From Xanthomonas sp. CFBP 8443 (lineage in GTDB: Bacteria > Pseudomonadota > Gammaproteobacteria > Xanthomonadales > Xanthomonadaceae), in assembly GCF_025666195.1 (NCBI RefSeq), contig NZ_CP102592.1:4712001-4776000 (forward strand): 64,000 bases of DNA, written 5' to 3'. Position 1 is the first letter of the stretch; each line of letters begins with the position of its first letter. The notes below the pieces were generated by a model that saw only the letters and a program-made list of their open reading frames with translations, was not told where the DNA came from and did no database searches. This document shows positions 1-8,800 of this stretch, piece after piece. The position numbers and the translations under genes were made by a program.

Positions 1-8
1 CGCGCGGC

Positions 9-236
9 TCAGAATCCGCTGCCCGCCGGCAGCTCGCGCAGCGCGGCGATGGCCTCGGACAGCACATCCACTTCGGGGTTCTCGAAGCCGCTGCGCACTT
101 CGTGCTCGCTGGCGAACAGGCCCTGCTCGATCAGGCTGAGCACGGTCTGGTGCTGGGTCCAGCCACGGGCCACGGCGATGCGGCGGATCCGATCGACCAG
201 GATGGGGTCGATGTCGCGCAACAGCAGATCGGTCAT
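9..236 (-). CDS. Orphan ribbon-helix-helix-like protein
   Basis: Encodes 75 residues starting MTDLLLRDIDPILVDRIRRI. A short N-terminal strand (LLLRDID) followed by two helices resembles ribbon-helix-helix DNA-binding proteins of the Arc/FitA antitoxin type. I chose the ATG at 236 because the family usually starts only a few residues before the strand; a longer reading to 269 adds an unconvincing arginine-rich stretch. No partner toxin is visible within the window: the upstream neighbour is the permease gene 143 bp away, and the window ends 8 bp beyond the stop. If it is an antitoxin, its partner must lie outside. Otherwise it may be a stand-alone regulator. The fold assignment comes from sequence pattern only. 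Confidence 0.6.
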   Translation of the reverse strand: MTDLLLRDIDPILVDRIRRIAVARGWTQHQTVLSLIEQGLFASEHEVRSGFENPEVDVLSEAIAALRELPAGSGF

Positions 237-379
237 GCGGACTCCCCAGCGGACGGCGGCGCACCCCATGCGCCGCGCCCATCATCCGCAACTCGCTGGA
301 GGCTTTCAATCACCGGCGTGCCGATGCCTGCCTCGGGGACGCTGCAGCGTTCCCGGGCAGCGCCGACCATCTGCAAGCG

Positions 380-1753
380 TCAGGAAGGCGCAGCGGCCGC
401 GCGGCGGCGCTGCTGGAATATCAGCACCGTGCACAGGATCACCACGGGAATCGCCATCAGCGCGGTCCCGATGAAGAACAGCGCGTACCCTTCCAGCAGC
501 GTGCGCCCTTGCGCCAGCGTCTGCACCGACCAGCCGGAGAAGCCTTTCAGGGCCTTGCCGGGCATGGCGTAGAACGAGCTGAGCAATGCGTACTGAGTGG
601 CGGTGTAGCCAATGCTGGTCAGGCTGGACATGTAGGCGATCAACGCCGTGCCGGCGAAACCATTGGCGAAATTGTCGATCGCCATCGCCGTCGCGAAGCG
701 GGGCAGGTCCGCCCCGTCGTAGGCCAGCCAGGCAAAGGCCAGGTTCGAACACGGGCCCAGGACGGCACCAGCCAGCAACGCGGCCAGCACGCCCCAGCGG
801 ACCGAGACCAGGCCGGCAGCGGCGATGCCGAAGAACGTCGCCACCAGGCCCACCGAGCCACGCACGGCGCCGACGGTGTCTTCGGACAGGCCGAGGTCGA
901 CGTAGAACGGATTGGCCATAGGGCCCATCACAAAGTCCGCCAGGCGATAAACACTGATCGATAGCAGGATCAGGATAGCGGCGCTGCGGTGTTCCCGGAA
1001 AAAGGCAACAAACGGACCGAGCACCGCGTCGAACAAGCCCCGCGGCGTCCACAGCCGCGCCGTTTGCGCCTGCACGGCGGCAACCTCGCGCGCCGGCTCG
1101 CGCGCCATCAACACGGCGGCCACGCCCACCGCCATCAGCGCCGCCATGACCTCGTAGGACACCTGCCAGCCTACCCGCGCTGCGATCATCAGGATCAGCG
1201 CGTCGGTGACCAGCAGCGCGGTGCGATAGCCCAGCGCCGATGAAGAGGTCAGCAGGCCGAGCTGTTCGCTGTTGTCGGCGATCTCGATACGCCAGGCATC
1301 GATCACGATGTCCTGGGTCGAGGCAGCGAAGGCGACCAGGATCGCCATCACGCCGAACACGACGATGTGCTCCCAGGCAAGCCCCAGGAACAGCAGATTC
1401 CCGCCCTTGGGCTGGATCAGCGCCATGCCGACCAGACCCACCGCCACCACGATCTGCGACAGCAACATCCAGCCGCGCCGGCGACCGAGCCTGCCGAGCA
1501 TGGGCACGTCGGTCTTGTCTACGATCGGTGCCCACAGGAATTTCAGCGAATAGGCCAGCCCGACCCAGGAGAGGAAGCCGATCGTGCTCAGGTCCGCGCC
1601 TTCCTTCCGCATCCAGAAGCCAAGCGTGTTGCCGACCAGGTACAGCGGCAATCCGGAACTGAAGCCCAGCAGCAGCATCGCCAGTACCTTGCGCTGACGA
1701 AGATTGGTCAGCACCTGCTTCCAGGACTGGCGGGGCTTGGCGGCGACGCTCAT
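380..1753 (-). CDS. ampG: AmpG-family muropeptide permease (MFS)
   Basis: Predicted inner-membrane transporter of 457 residues with about 12 hydrophobic segments. The start carries the AmpG-type signature LLLGFSSGLPLYLVGNTLGF followed by STIGFLSWVGLAYSLKFLWA, then an arginine-rich loop (GRLGRRRGW) and the second-half repeat. AmpG imports GlcNAc-anhydroMurNAc peptides released from the wall for recycling, and in many Gram-negatives this feeds beta-lactamase regulation. The ATG at 1753 overlaps the stop of the exonuclease III gene as ATGA (1750-1753), so the two are translationally coupled. Length suits the shorter AmpG proteins. Substrate is inferred from family membership. Confidence 0.85.
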   Translation of the reverse strand: MSVAAKPRQSWKQVLTNLRQRKVLAMLLLGFSSGLPLYLVGNTLGFWMRKEGADLSTIGFLSWVGLAYSLKFLWAPIVDKTDVPMLGRLGRRRGWMLLSQIVVAVGLVGMALIQPKGGNLLFLGLAWEHIVVFGVMAILVAFAASTQDIVIDAWRIEIADNSEQLGLLTSSSALGYRTALLVTDALILMIAARVGWQVSYEVMAALMAVGVAAVLMAREPAREVAAVQAQTARLWTPRGLFDAVLGPFVAFFREHRSAAILILLSISVYRLADFVMGPMANPFYVDLGLSEDTVGAVRGSVGLVATFFGIAAAGLVSVRWGVLAALLAGAVLGPCSNLAFAWLAYDGADLPRFATAMAIDNFANGFAGTALIAYMSSLTSIGYTATQYALLSSFYAMPGKALKGFSGWSVQTLAQGRTLLEGYALFFIGTALMAIPVVILCTVLIFQQRRRAAAAPS

Positions 1754-2550
1754 TCGCGGTAGTCCACCACGAACGGCGCATGGTCGGAGAAGCGCTGCGC
1801 GGTGTAGATCGAGCAGCCCTGCAGGCGCTCGCGCAGCGACGGGGTCACGAACTGGTAGTCGATGCGCCAACCGACGTCGTTGGCGCGCGCGGCGCCGCGG
1901 TTGCTCCACCAGGTGTAGTCCTGGCCGTCCGGGTGCAGCGCGCGGTAGGCGTCGACCCAGCCGCGGCCGCCGGCCGGGTCGGCCTCCTCGGCACGGTCGG
2001 CGCACAGGCCGTTGAGCCAGTCGCGCTCCGGCGGCAGGCAGCCGGAATTCTTCTGGTTGGACTTCCAGTTCTTGATGTCCAGCGCCGAGCGCACGATGTT
2101 CCAGTCGCCGCACAGCACGTAGTCGCGGCCGCTGTTCAGCCACTCCACGAGGATCGGCCGCAGCCAGTCCATGACCTGGAACTTGTAGCCCTGGCGCAGT
2201 TCGCCCGACGAGCCGGAGGGGATGTAGAACGAGACCACGCTCAGGTTGCCGAAGCGCGCCTCCAGGTAGCGACCCTCCTCGTCGAACTCCGGCCAGCCCA
2301 GCGCGGTGCGCACCTCGTCGGGCTCGCGCTTGCTGTAGATGGCCACGCCGCTGTAGCCCTTCTTGGTGCTGGCATCGCGGAACCAGGCCCGGTAACCGTC
2401 CGGCAGGAACGCCGGCCCGGCCAGCTGATGCTCCTGCGCCTTGGTCTCCTGCACGCACAGCACGTCGGCGTGCTGGCCGGAGAACCACTCGAAGAAGCCC
2501 TTGGTGGCGGCCGAGCGCAGGCCGTTGGCGTTGAAGCTGATGATGCGCAT
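1750..2550 (-). CDS. xthA: Exodeoxyribonuclease III
   Basis: Encodes 266 residues of the endonuclease/exonuclease/phosphatase fold. It begins MRIISFNANGLRSAATKGFF, with the metal-ligand Asn, then CVQETKAQ (catalytic Glu), GDWNIV in the middle, and ends with SDHAPFVVDY, which holds the Asp-His pair. Such enzymes cut DNA at abasic sites and have 3'-5' exonuclease and 3'-phosphatase activity in base excision repair. It is the first gene of a two-gene unit with the downstream permease (ATGA overlap) and is divergent from pyrE across an inverted-repeat intergenic region. Length and motifs are canonical for the ExoA/XthA group. Confidence 0.92.
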   Translation of the reverse strand: MRIISFNANGLRSAATKGFFEWFSGQHADVLCVQETKAQEHQLAGPAFLPDGYRAWFRDASTKKGYSGVAIYSKREPDEVRTALGWPEFDEEGRYLEARFGNLSVVSFYIPSGSSGELRQGYKFQVMDWLRPILVEWLNSGRDYVLCGDWNIVRSALDIKNWKSNQKNSGCLPPERDWLNGLCADRAEEADPAGGRGWVDAYRALHPDGQDYTWWSNRGAARANDVGWRIDYQFVTPSLRERLQGCSIYTAQRFSDHAPFVVDYRE

Positions 2551-2562
2551 GGAAGAACCAGG

Positions 2563-2676
2563 ATTCGGGATGGGGGGATTGGGGATTCGTGAAAGCGTAC
2601 CCCATGCGTGGACGCTGCACGGCCGCGACCAGCTATGCTTTCACGAATCCCGTCATCCCCAATCGCGAATCCCTGC
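2563..2676. repeat. G-rich inverted repeat between xthA and pyrE
   Basis: Two degenerate arms of the GGGATTC tandem type face each other: 2563-2596 and 2637-2676. The inner 15 bp are a perfect inverted repeat (GGGATTCGTGAAAGC at 2582-2596; GCTTTCACGAATCCC at 2637-2651) separated by 40 bp. The element fills almost the whole divergent intergenic region, so it could act as a cruciform or carry both promoters. Related tracts occur near 12.2, 33.4, 34.4 and 49.7 kb. Confidence 0.8.
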
Positions 2677-2682
2677 ACTCCA

Positions 2683-3342
2683 ATGACCGACTACCGGCAA
2701 CGCTTCCTGCAACTGGCCCTGGACGCGCAAGCGCTGCGCTTCGGCGAGTTCACGCTGAAGTCCGGGCGCCTGAGCCCCTATTTCTTCAATGCCGGGCGCT
2801 TCGATTCCGGCGCCACGATGGTGCGCCTGACGGCGTGCTACGCCGATGCGGCCGACGCGGCCGGACTCGATTTCGACCTGCTGTTCGGCCCGGCCTACAA
2901 GGGCATCCCGCTGGCGACCGCGCTGGCCTGCGAGTACGCGCAGCGCGACCGCAACCTGCCGCTGGCGTTCAACCGCAAGGAAGCCAAGGCGCATGGCGAG
3001 GGCGGCAGCCTGATCGGCGCGCCGCTGGCCGGGCGCCGGGTGCTGATCGTCGACGACGTGATCACCGCCGGCACCGCGATCCGCGAGGCGCTGGCCATCA
3101 TCCGCGAAGCGGGCGGCATCCCGGCGGGAATTCTGGTCGCGCTGGACCGGCAGGAGATCGCCGGCGAGCACGACCGGCGCTCGGCGGCGCAGGCGGTGGC
3201 GGCCGAGGCCGGCATTCCTGTGGTGTCGGTCGCGCACCTGGGCGACCTGCTTGCATTCATCGATGGAAACGCGGACCTTGTCGGCTTCCGCGAACCGCTG
3301 CTGGCCTACCGGGCACGCTACGGCTGCGATCCGTCAGGCTGA
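2683..3342 (+). CDS. pyrE: Orotate phosphoribosyltransferase
   Basis: Encodes 219 residues. It converts orotate and PRPP to orotidine 5'-phosphate in de novo pyrimidine synthesis. Family hallmarks are FGEFTLKSGRLSPYFFNAG near the N-terminus, the GPAYKGIPLA loop, the RKEAKAHGEGG flexible catalytic loop, and the PRPP-binding motif VLIVDDVITAGTAIRE at about residues 121-136. I chose the ATG at 2683 because it begins MTDYRQRFLQLALDAQALRF as in gammaproteobacterial PyrE; readings further upstream run into the repeat. It is divergent from xthA. Confidence 0.95.
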   Translation: MTDYRQRFLQLALDAQALRFGEFTLKSGRLSPYFFNAGRFDSGATMVRLTACYADAADAAGLDFDLLFGPAYKGIPLATALACEYAQRDRNLPLAFNRKEAKAHGEGGSLIGAPLAGRRVLIVDDVITAGTAIREALAIIREAGGIPAGILVALDRQEIAGEHDRRSAAQAVAAEAGIPVVSVAHLGDLLAFIDGNADLVGFREPLLAYRARYGCDPSG

Positions 3343-3360
3343 CAGCAGGGGGCTGCCACG

Positions 3361-4023
3361 ATGCCGATCCAACAACGCTGGGGCCGCGCCTTGCCGGCCC
3401 TGCTCGTGCTGCTTGCGCTGCCGGCCGCGGCGCAGCCGGCGCCGTCCAAGAAACTGTACTGCTGGAACCAGGGCGGGCAGCGCGTGTGCAGCGATGCGCT
3501 GCCGCCGGAAGCGGTGAACCAGGCGCGCGACGAATTCAACGCCAAGAGCGGGCTGCGCAGCGGCGCGGTCGGTCGCGCGCTGAGCGCCGAGGAACGCGCC
3601 GCGGCCGCCGCCGATGCCGCGCAGCAGCGCGCCGACCAGGCGGCGCTGGAGACGCGCAAGCGCACCGACCAGGCGATGCTGCTGTCGTTCCAGACCGAGG
3701 AGGAACTGCGCCGGGTGTTCTCCGAGCGCATCGGCATCGTCGACAACAACATCAACACCGCGCGCTACAACGTCAACAGCCTGCGCGAGGGCCTGGTCGG
3801 CGTGCTCGCCAACGCCGGCACGCGCGAGCTGGCCGGGCAGAAAGTGGCCGGCAAGATTGCCGAGGACGTGCAGCAGCGGCATCGTGCGCTGCTGTGGCAG
3901 CTGCGCATGCAGAAGAACTTCGAGCAGCAGCGGCTCGGCCTGGACCAGGAAATCGACGACACGCTGCAACGCTATCGCGCGGCAAAGCGGCCGGGCACGG
4001 CCGCGACGACGACCGGCGGCTGA
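3361..4023 (+). CDS. Exported DUF4124-like coiled-coil protein
   Basis: Encodes 220 residues of unknown role. An N-terminal signal peptide (RALPALLVLLALPAAAQPA) is followed by KLYCWNQGGQRVCSDALPPE, which resembles the short DUF4124 module of proteobacterial envelope proteins and carries two cysteines that could form a disulphide. The rest is alanine-, glutamate- and arginine-rich and predicted helical or coiled-coil (residues about 75-200). The protein is probably periplasmic. It starts 18 bp after pyrE and may be cotranscribed with it. No enzyme motif is visible. Confidence 0.75.
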   Translation: MPIQQRWGRALPALLVLLALPAAAQPAPSKKLYCWNQGGQRVCSDALPPEAVNQARDEFNAKSGLRSGAVGRALSAEERAAAAADAAQQRADQAALETRKRTDQAMLLSFQTEEELRRVFSERIGIVDNNINTARYNVNSLREGLVGVLANAGTRELAGQKVAGKIAEDVQQRHRALLWQLRMQKNFEQQRLGLDQEIDDTLQRYRAAKRPGTAATTTGG

Positions 4024-4127
4024 GCGCAGCGCCCGGCCGGAGGCAGCCGGGCGACTACGCATTGCCGCGGCGGCAGGAATGTCGGGCGCTGAAGCCCCAA
4101 GTGCAACTGGCCCGCTGCTCACGCGTC

Positions 4128-4553
4128 TTGTGGGAGCGACTTCAGTCGCGACGAACGAAGCCCACAGGCTTGGGCAGCCCACAGGATGCAGTCGGGGCTA
4201 AAGCCCCTCCCACATGCACCCAGCCCGCTGCTCACGCGTCTTGTGGGAGCGACTTCGGTCGCGACGAATGAATCCAGCAAACTTGGAGCGACGCCCAGAT
4301 GCAGTCGGAGCTGAAGCCCCTCCCACAGTGCACCAGCGGCTGCTCACGCGCCTGTGGGAGCGACTTCAGTCGCGACGAAATGAAGCCAGGAGGCTTGGGG
4401 CGGCCCCCGGGATGCAGTCGGGGCTGAAGCCCCTTTCACAGTCCACCCAGCCGGCTGCTCACGCGTCTTGTGGGAGCGACTTCAGTCGCGACGAATGAAG
4501 CCCGCCGGCCCCGGCGGCTCTGAATGCAGTCGGGGCCGAAAGCCCCTTCTACA
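4128..4553. repeat. Tandem array of four REP-like units
   Basis: Four copies begin at about 4128, 4241, 4353 and 4468, a period of roughly 113 bp. Each unit is about 87 bp: a left arm of the type TGTGGGAGCGACTTCAGTCG, about 45 bp of variable sequence, and a right arm of the type GGGGCTGAAGCCCCTCCCACA. A linker of about 25 bp (CTGCTCACGCGTC core) separates units. The outer ends TGTGGGAG and CTCCCACA are complementary, so each unit can fold into a hairpin. The array fills the gap between the DUF4124-like gene and the phosphomannomutase, which are convergent. No transposase is nearby. Confidence 0.85.
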
Positions 4554-4619
4554 GGAACTACGCGTGGCTGCCGTCACTCGTCGCCGCCGCGGGCGGCGGC
4601 ACGCCGGGCCGGACGCGCC

Positions 4620-6959
4620 TCAGAATCCCGGCGCCAGCGACGGCAGCAGCGCCTGCAGTTGGCTGCGGAACAGGTCCTTGATCCGCTCCAGCGCGGCGCT
4701 GCTGTCGGCCTCGAACCGCAGCACCAGCACCGGGGTGGTGTTGGACGCGCGCACCAGGCCCCAGCCGTCGGGGAAGTCCGCACGCAGGCCGTCGATGGTG
4801 AGCAGCCGCGCGCCCGCGAACGGCGAGTCGTCCTGCTGCGCCGCGACGACCAGCTGCGCGACCAGCGCATGCGCGTCGTGCCCGTCCAGCGGCAGCTTGA
4901 TCTCCGGCGTGGACACGCTGTCGGGCAGCTCGGCCAGCACCTCGGACGGGCTCTCCTCGCGCTGCGCCAGGATCTCCAGCAGCCGCGCCGCCGCGTACAG
5001 GCCGTCGTCGAAACCGTACCAGCGCTCCTTGAAGAAGAAGTGCCCGCTCATCTCGCCGGCCAGCTCGGCATCGGTCTCGCGCATCTTCGCCTTGATCAGC
5101 GAATGCCCGGTCTTCCACACCATCGGGCTGCCGCCGTTGCGCAGCACGTAGTCCGACAGCTTGCCGGTGCACTTGACGTCGTAGATCACCAGCGCGCCGG
5201 GGTTGCGCTGCAGCACGTCGGCGGCGAACAGCATCAGCAGGCGGTCGGGATAGATCACCGTGCCTTCCTTGGTGACCACGCCGAGCCGGTCGGCATCGCC
5301 GTCGAAGGCGATGCCCAGGTCGGCGTCGAAGCGCTTCACCGTCTGGATCAGGTCTTCCAGGTTGTGCGGCTCGCTGGGATCGGGGTGGTGGTTGGGGAAG
5401 GTGCCGTCGACATCGCAATACAGCGGGATCACTTCCGCGCCGATCGCCTCCAGCAGCCGCGGCGCCAGTTCGCCGCCCACGCCGTTGCCGGCATCGGCCA
5501 CCACCTTGAGCGGGCGGTCCAGTTGCACATCGTCGGCGATGCGCTGGATGTAGTCGTCGCCGACGTCGCGCTGCTCCAGCCGCCCCGGTTCGGCGGCGGT
5601 CGGCAGGCGGCCTTCGCTGATCCGCGCGTACAGGTCGGTGATCGCCGCGCCGGACAGGGTCTCGCCGCCGACCACGATCTTGAAGCCGTTGTAGTCCGGC
5701 GGGTTGTGGCTGCCGGTCACCGCCACGCAGCTGCCGGCGCGCAGATGGAAGCTGGCGAAGTACACCACCGGGGTCGGCGCCAGGCCGATGTCGGTGACGT
5801 GGCAGCCGGCGCGGCGCAGGCCTTCGATCAGCGCCGCCGACAGTTCCGGGCCGGACAGGCGGCCGTCGCGGCCGACCACCACCTCGTTCAGCCCCTGCTC
5901 CTGCATCACTGCGCCGATCGCCTGGCCGATCAGCGCGGCGACCTGCGGGCTGAGATCGCGGCCGACCACGCCGCGGATGTCGTAGGCGCGGAAGATGGCG
6001 GCCGGCACCGTCTGCGCCGGGGCCAGCCTCGCCGGCGCGGCCTCGCCCTCGGGCAACGGCGGTGCCGGCGGCGGCTCCTGCTGCTGCAGGCTCTGGCGCA
6101 GGGTGGGCTCCTGCGCGGCGCCCGCGGCGTCGGCCTTGGCGCGGCTGGGCCGCGGCAGGCGGCCGCGCGCGGCCAGCAGCACCGCCAGGGTCAGAAAGCC
6201 GAGCAGGCCGGCGACGATCAAGCATGGCAGCGCGTCCAGGCCGAGCGGGCCGGCCTCGGCGTCGGGCAATGCCGCGACCACCCGCAGCCCGGTCTTGCCG
6301 ATCGGGCGCGACAACGCGTCGCCGTGGTCGGCCAGGCCGCTATCGCCGGCGCCGATCACGTCGTAGCTGCCCTGGCGCAACGCCAGGTAGCCGCTGGCCG
6401 GGACCGTGGCCTGCGCCACCGGCGCGGTCAGCACGTGCAGCGGCAGGCGCAGGTAGGCCACGCCTGGGCCCGTGTCCAGGGTCACCGGCGCCGCCAGTCC
6501 CAACCGCGCCCCGCCGCCGTCGCGCACCACCGCGCTGGCGACCGCGTCGGTCAGCAGCGCCTTCTCCAGCAGCGCCAGGCGGCCGTAGCCGAAGCGTTCC
6601 ACGTCGGCGTAGCCGGCGCTCAGGTCGCCGGCCAGCACCTGCGCGTCTTCCGCTTCCTTCCAGCCTTCGCGCAGCGCTTGCGCCGCCGCGGCCGCGTCGC
6701 CGCGCGCCAGGGCGGCCTGCGCCGCGGGCTGCCGCAGTTGCTCAGAGAAGCGCTTGCCGGCCGCCGCCAGCGCCTGCGACGTCTGCGCCAGCACCGCGTC
6801 GCGCGCCTGCTCCAGCGCTGTGGCGCTATGCGCTTGGCGCCATTGCTGGGCGCCGCTCCAGCCGAACCACGCGGCCAGGATGGCCAGCAGCAGCGCCAGC
6901 AGCGGTGCCGCCTTGCGCAAACCGTCCGGCGCCGGCCGCCGTTGTGTTGCCTCGCTCAT
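4620..6959 (-). CDS. algC: Membrane-anchored phosphomannomutase/phosphoglucomutase
   Basis: Encodes 779 residues. The C-terminal part, from about residue 320 (FRAYDIRGVVGRDLSPQ), is a complete alpha-D-phosphohexomutase: phosphoserine loop VTGSHNPPDYNGFK, metal loop FDGDADRLGV, sugar loop GEMSGHFFF and phosphate loop RASNTTPVLVL. It interconverts hexose 6- and 1-phosphates for LPS, exopolysaccharide and nucleotide-sugar supply. The N-terminal third is extra. It has a membrane segment at about 19-37, a probable periplasmic domain and a second membrane segment at about 245-265, so the enzyme is tethered. This matches the long algC form placed after dfp and dut in pseudomonads and xanthomonads. 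It lies 15 bp after dut. The catalytic assignment is firm; the role of the N-terminal domain is unknown. Confidence 0.9.
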   Translation of the reverse strand: MSEATQRRPAPDGLRKAAPLLALLLAILAAWFGWSGAQQWRQAHSATALEQARDAVLAQTSQALAAAGKRFSEQLRQPAAQAALARGDAAAAAQALREGWKEAEDAQVLAGDLSAGYADVERFGYGRLALLEKALLTDAVASAVVRDGGGARLGLAAPVTLDTGPGVAYLRLPLHVLTAPVAQATVPASGYLALRQGSYDVIGAGDSGLADHGDALSRPIGKTGLRVVAALPDAEAGPLGLDALPCLIVAGLLGFLTLAVLLAARGRLPRPSRAKADAAGAAQEPTLRQSLQQQEPPPAPPLPEGEAAPARLAPAQTVPAAIFRAYDIRGVVGRDLSPQVAALIGQAIGAVMQEQGLNEVVVGRDGRLSGPELSAALIEGLRRAGCHVTDIGLAPTPVVYFASFHLRAGSCVAVTGSHNPPDYNGFKIVVGGETLSGAAITDLYARISEGRLPTAAEPGRLEQRDVGDDYIQRIADDVQLDRPLKVVADAGNGVGGELAPRLLEAIGAEVIPLYCDVDGTFPNHHPDPSEPHNLEDLIQTVKRFDADLGIAFDGDADRLGVVTKEGTVIYPDRLLMLFAADVLQRNPGALVIYDVKCTGKLSDYVLRNGGSPMVWKTGHSLIKAKMRETDAELAGEMSGHFFFKERWYGFDDGLYAAARLLEILAQREESPSEVLAELPDSVSTPEIKLPLDGHDAHALVAQLVVAAQQDDSPFAGARLLTIDGLRADFPDGWGLVRASNTTPVLVLRFEADSSAALERIKDLFRSQLQALLPSLAPGF

Positions 6960-6974
6960 GCAGACGATCCCCTG

Positions 6975-7445
6975 TCAGCGCACTCCGGTATGGCCGAATC
7001 CACCCGTTCCCCTGGCGCTGTCGGCGAAAGTATCCACCACCTGCAGGGCTACGCGCACGACCGGCATCACCACCAGCTGTGCGATGCGGTCGCCGGGGGC
7101 GATGGTGAACGGCTCGCGGCCGCGGTTCCAGACGCTGATCAGCAGCGGTCCCTGGTAGTCGGCGTCGATCAGGCCGGTGCCGTTGCCGAGCACGATGCCG
7201 TGGCGATGGCCCAGCCCGGACCGCGGCAGGACCACCGCGCACAGCTGCGGATCGGCGATGTAGATGGACAGTCCGCTGGGGATCAGCGCGGTATCGCCCG
7301 GCGCCAGGGTCAGCGGCGCCTCGGTGGCCGCGCGCAGGTCGAGCCCGGCGCTGGCTTCGGTGGCGTAGTCCGGCAGCGGCCAGCTGTCGCCGAAGCGCGG
7401 GTCGAGCAGTTTGACCTGCAGCGGGTGCGGCGTCGGGGTGGTCAT
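6975..7445 (-). CDS. dut: Deoxyuridine 5'-triphosphate nucleotidohydrolase
   Basis: Encodes 156 residues. It hydrolyses dUTP to dUMP and pyrophosphate, keeping uracil out of DNA and supplying thymidylate synthesis. The trimeric dUTPase motifs appear in order: [36 protein letters not shown], the RIAQLVV strand, and the C-terminal GTGGFGHTG arm. The ATG at 7445 overlaps the coaBC stop (ATGA, 7442-7445), so translation is coupled. A longer reading to 7535 lies wholly inside coaBC. Confidence 0.96.
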   Translation of the reverse strand: MTTPTPHPLQVKLLDPRFGDSWPLPDYATEASAGLDLRAATEAPLTLAPGDTALIPSGLSIYIADPQLCAVVLPRSGLGHRHGIVLGNGTGLIDADYQGPLLISVWNRGREPFTIAPGDRIAQLVVMPVVRVALQVVDTFADSARGTGGFGHTGVR

Positions 7446-8701
7446 GCGTGCAGTCGCTCCGCGATCAGGGCCAGCAATTGTTCGGCCAGTTGCGCCTTGG
7501 ACACGGCCGGGAAGCTCCGTGCGCCCTCCTGCCAATAGGCGGTGGCGGCATTCTGGTCGCTCTCGAAGCCGTTGCCGGCCACGCCCACCTGGTTGGCGAT
7601 GATCAGGTCCAGGTGCTTGTCAGTGAGTTTGCCACGCGCGTAGCGCTCGATGTCGTGGGTCTCGGCGGCGAAGCCGACCACCAGTTTCAGCGCCTGGGTC
7701 TGCGCGGCGACCTCGGCCAGGATGTCCGGGGTGCGCACCAGTTCCAGGGTCAGCATCTCGCCGCTCTTCTTGATCTTCTGCGCGGCGACCTGCTTGGGCG
7801 TGTAGTCGGCGACCGCGGCGGTGCCGATGTAGATGTCGGCCGGCAGCGCGCCCAGCACCGCTTCGCGCATCTGCGCGGCCGAGCGCACGTCGACGCGCTG
7901 CACGCCGTCGGGCGTGGGCAGGTGCACCGGGCCGCTGACCAGGACCACCGTGGCGCCCTGACGCGCGGCGGCGGCGGCCAGGGCATAGCCCATCTTGCCG
8001 CTGCTGCGATTGCCGAGGTAACGCACCGGGTCCAGGTCCTCGTAGGTGGGGCCGGCGCTGATCAGCAGGCGCAGGCCGTGCAGCGCGCCGGAAGCGGCCG
8101 TCGCGGGCACCGCAGCGGCCGCGGGGGCATGCGCGGGCGCGGCGCGGCCGCCGGCCAGCGCGGCGACGATCTGCTCCGGCTCGGCCAGGCGCCCAGGACC
8201 GGACTCGCCTTCGGCCAGCGGGCCGTCGTTCGGTCCGATCACGCCGGCGCCGCGCTGGCGCAGCGTGGCGACATTGGCCTGGGTGGCCGGATGCAGCCAC
8301 ATGCGGTGGTTCATCGCCGGGCACACGGTCAGCGGCGCGGCGCTGGCCAGGCACAGCGTGGTCACCAGATCGTCGGCCAGGCCGTGGGCGAGCCGCGCCA
8401 GCAGGTCGGCGGTGGCCGGCGCCACCAGCACGTGGTCGGCCCAGCGCGCCAGCTCCAGGTGGCCCATCGCCTGCTCGGCGGCGCTGTCCCACAGGCTGGT
8501 GCGGGTCGGCTGCGCGGACAGTGCCTGGAAGCTCAGCGGCGTCACGAACTGCTGCGCGCCGGCGGTCATCGCCACCTGCACCTCGGCACCCGCCTCGCGC
8601 AGCCGCCGCACCAGTTCCAGCGCCTTGTAGGCGGCGATGCCGCCGCCCACGCACAACAGCACACGCCGCCCCTGCAGGGGCCCCTCGAAAGTACCGGTCA
8701 C
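7442..8701 (-). CDS. coaBC: Bifunctional phosphopantothenoylcysteine decarboxylase/synthetase
   Basis: Encodes 419 residues and catalyses two consecutive steps of coenzyme A synthesis. The N-terminal FMN-dependent CoaC domain shows [38 protein letters not shown] and the PAMNHRMW loop. The C-terminal CoaB domain starts at about residue 195 with [20 protein letters not shown] and includes GKMGYALA and the dimerisation/CTP-binding lysine region (KIKKSG). A hydrophobic alanine/proline linker joins the halves. It leads the coaBC-dut-algC-like set and is divergent from radC. Confidence 0.95.
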   Translation of the reverse strand: MTGTFEGPLQGRRVLLCVGGGIAAYKALELVRRLREAGAEVQVAMTAGAQQFVTPLSFQALSAQPTRTSLWDSAAEQAMGHLELARWADHVLVAPATADLLARLAHGLADDLVTTLCLASAAPLTVCPAMNHRMWLHPATQANVATLRQRGAGVIGPNDGPLAEGESGPGRLAEPEQIVAALAGGRAAPAHAPAAAAVPATAASGALHGLRLLISAGPTYEDLDPVRYLGNRSSGKMGYALAAAAARQGATVVLVSGPVHLPTPDGVQRVDVRSAAQMREAVLGALPADIYIGTAAVADYTPKQVAAQKIKKSGEMLTLELVRTPDILAEVAAQTQALKLVVGFAAETHDIERYARGKLTDKHLDLIIANQVGVAGNGFESDQNAATAYWQEGARSFPAVSKAQLAEQLLALIAERLHA

Positions 8702-8775
8702 GTCGGGAATGTCCTACCCATGCAAGAACGATTAGCTTACCCGATGGCCCTTTGCGGCCCTGATACCGTTGCGCC

Positions 8776-8800
8776 ATATCGCCCGCCAATCTGGCGATAT
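8776..8800. promoter_or_regulatory. Palindrome overlapping the radC start
   Basis: ATATCGCC (8776-8783) and GGCGATAT (8793-8800) are a perfect inverted repeat with a 9-nt spacer. The right arm overlaps the ATG of radC (8799-8801). No Shine-Dalgarno sequence is evident. This could be an operator, an mRNA hairpin that hides the start, or chance; the sequence alone does not decide. Confidence 0.4.

Noticed and set aside
9..236. Complete toxin-antitoxin pair at the window start
   Set aside because: Only the ribbon-helix-helix-like gene is visible; a toxin partner would lie outside the window.
4128..4553. CRISPR-like periodicity
   Set aside because: Repeats of about 87 bp with nearly identical 25-bp linkers are not 28-37 bp repeats with unique spacers, and no cas genes are present.
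4524..7538. Plus-strand open frame of about 1,000 codons
   Set aside because: It is antisense to the phosphomannomutase and dut genes, is Arg/Gln/His-rich and lacks any domain.
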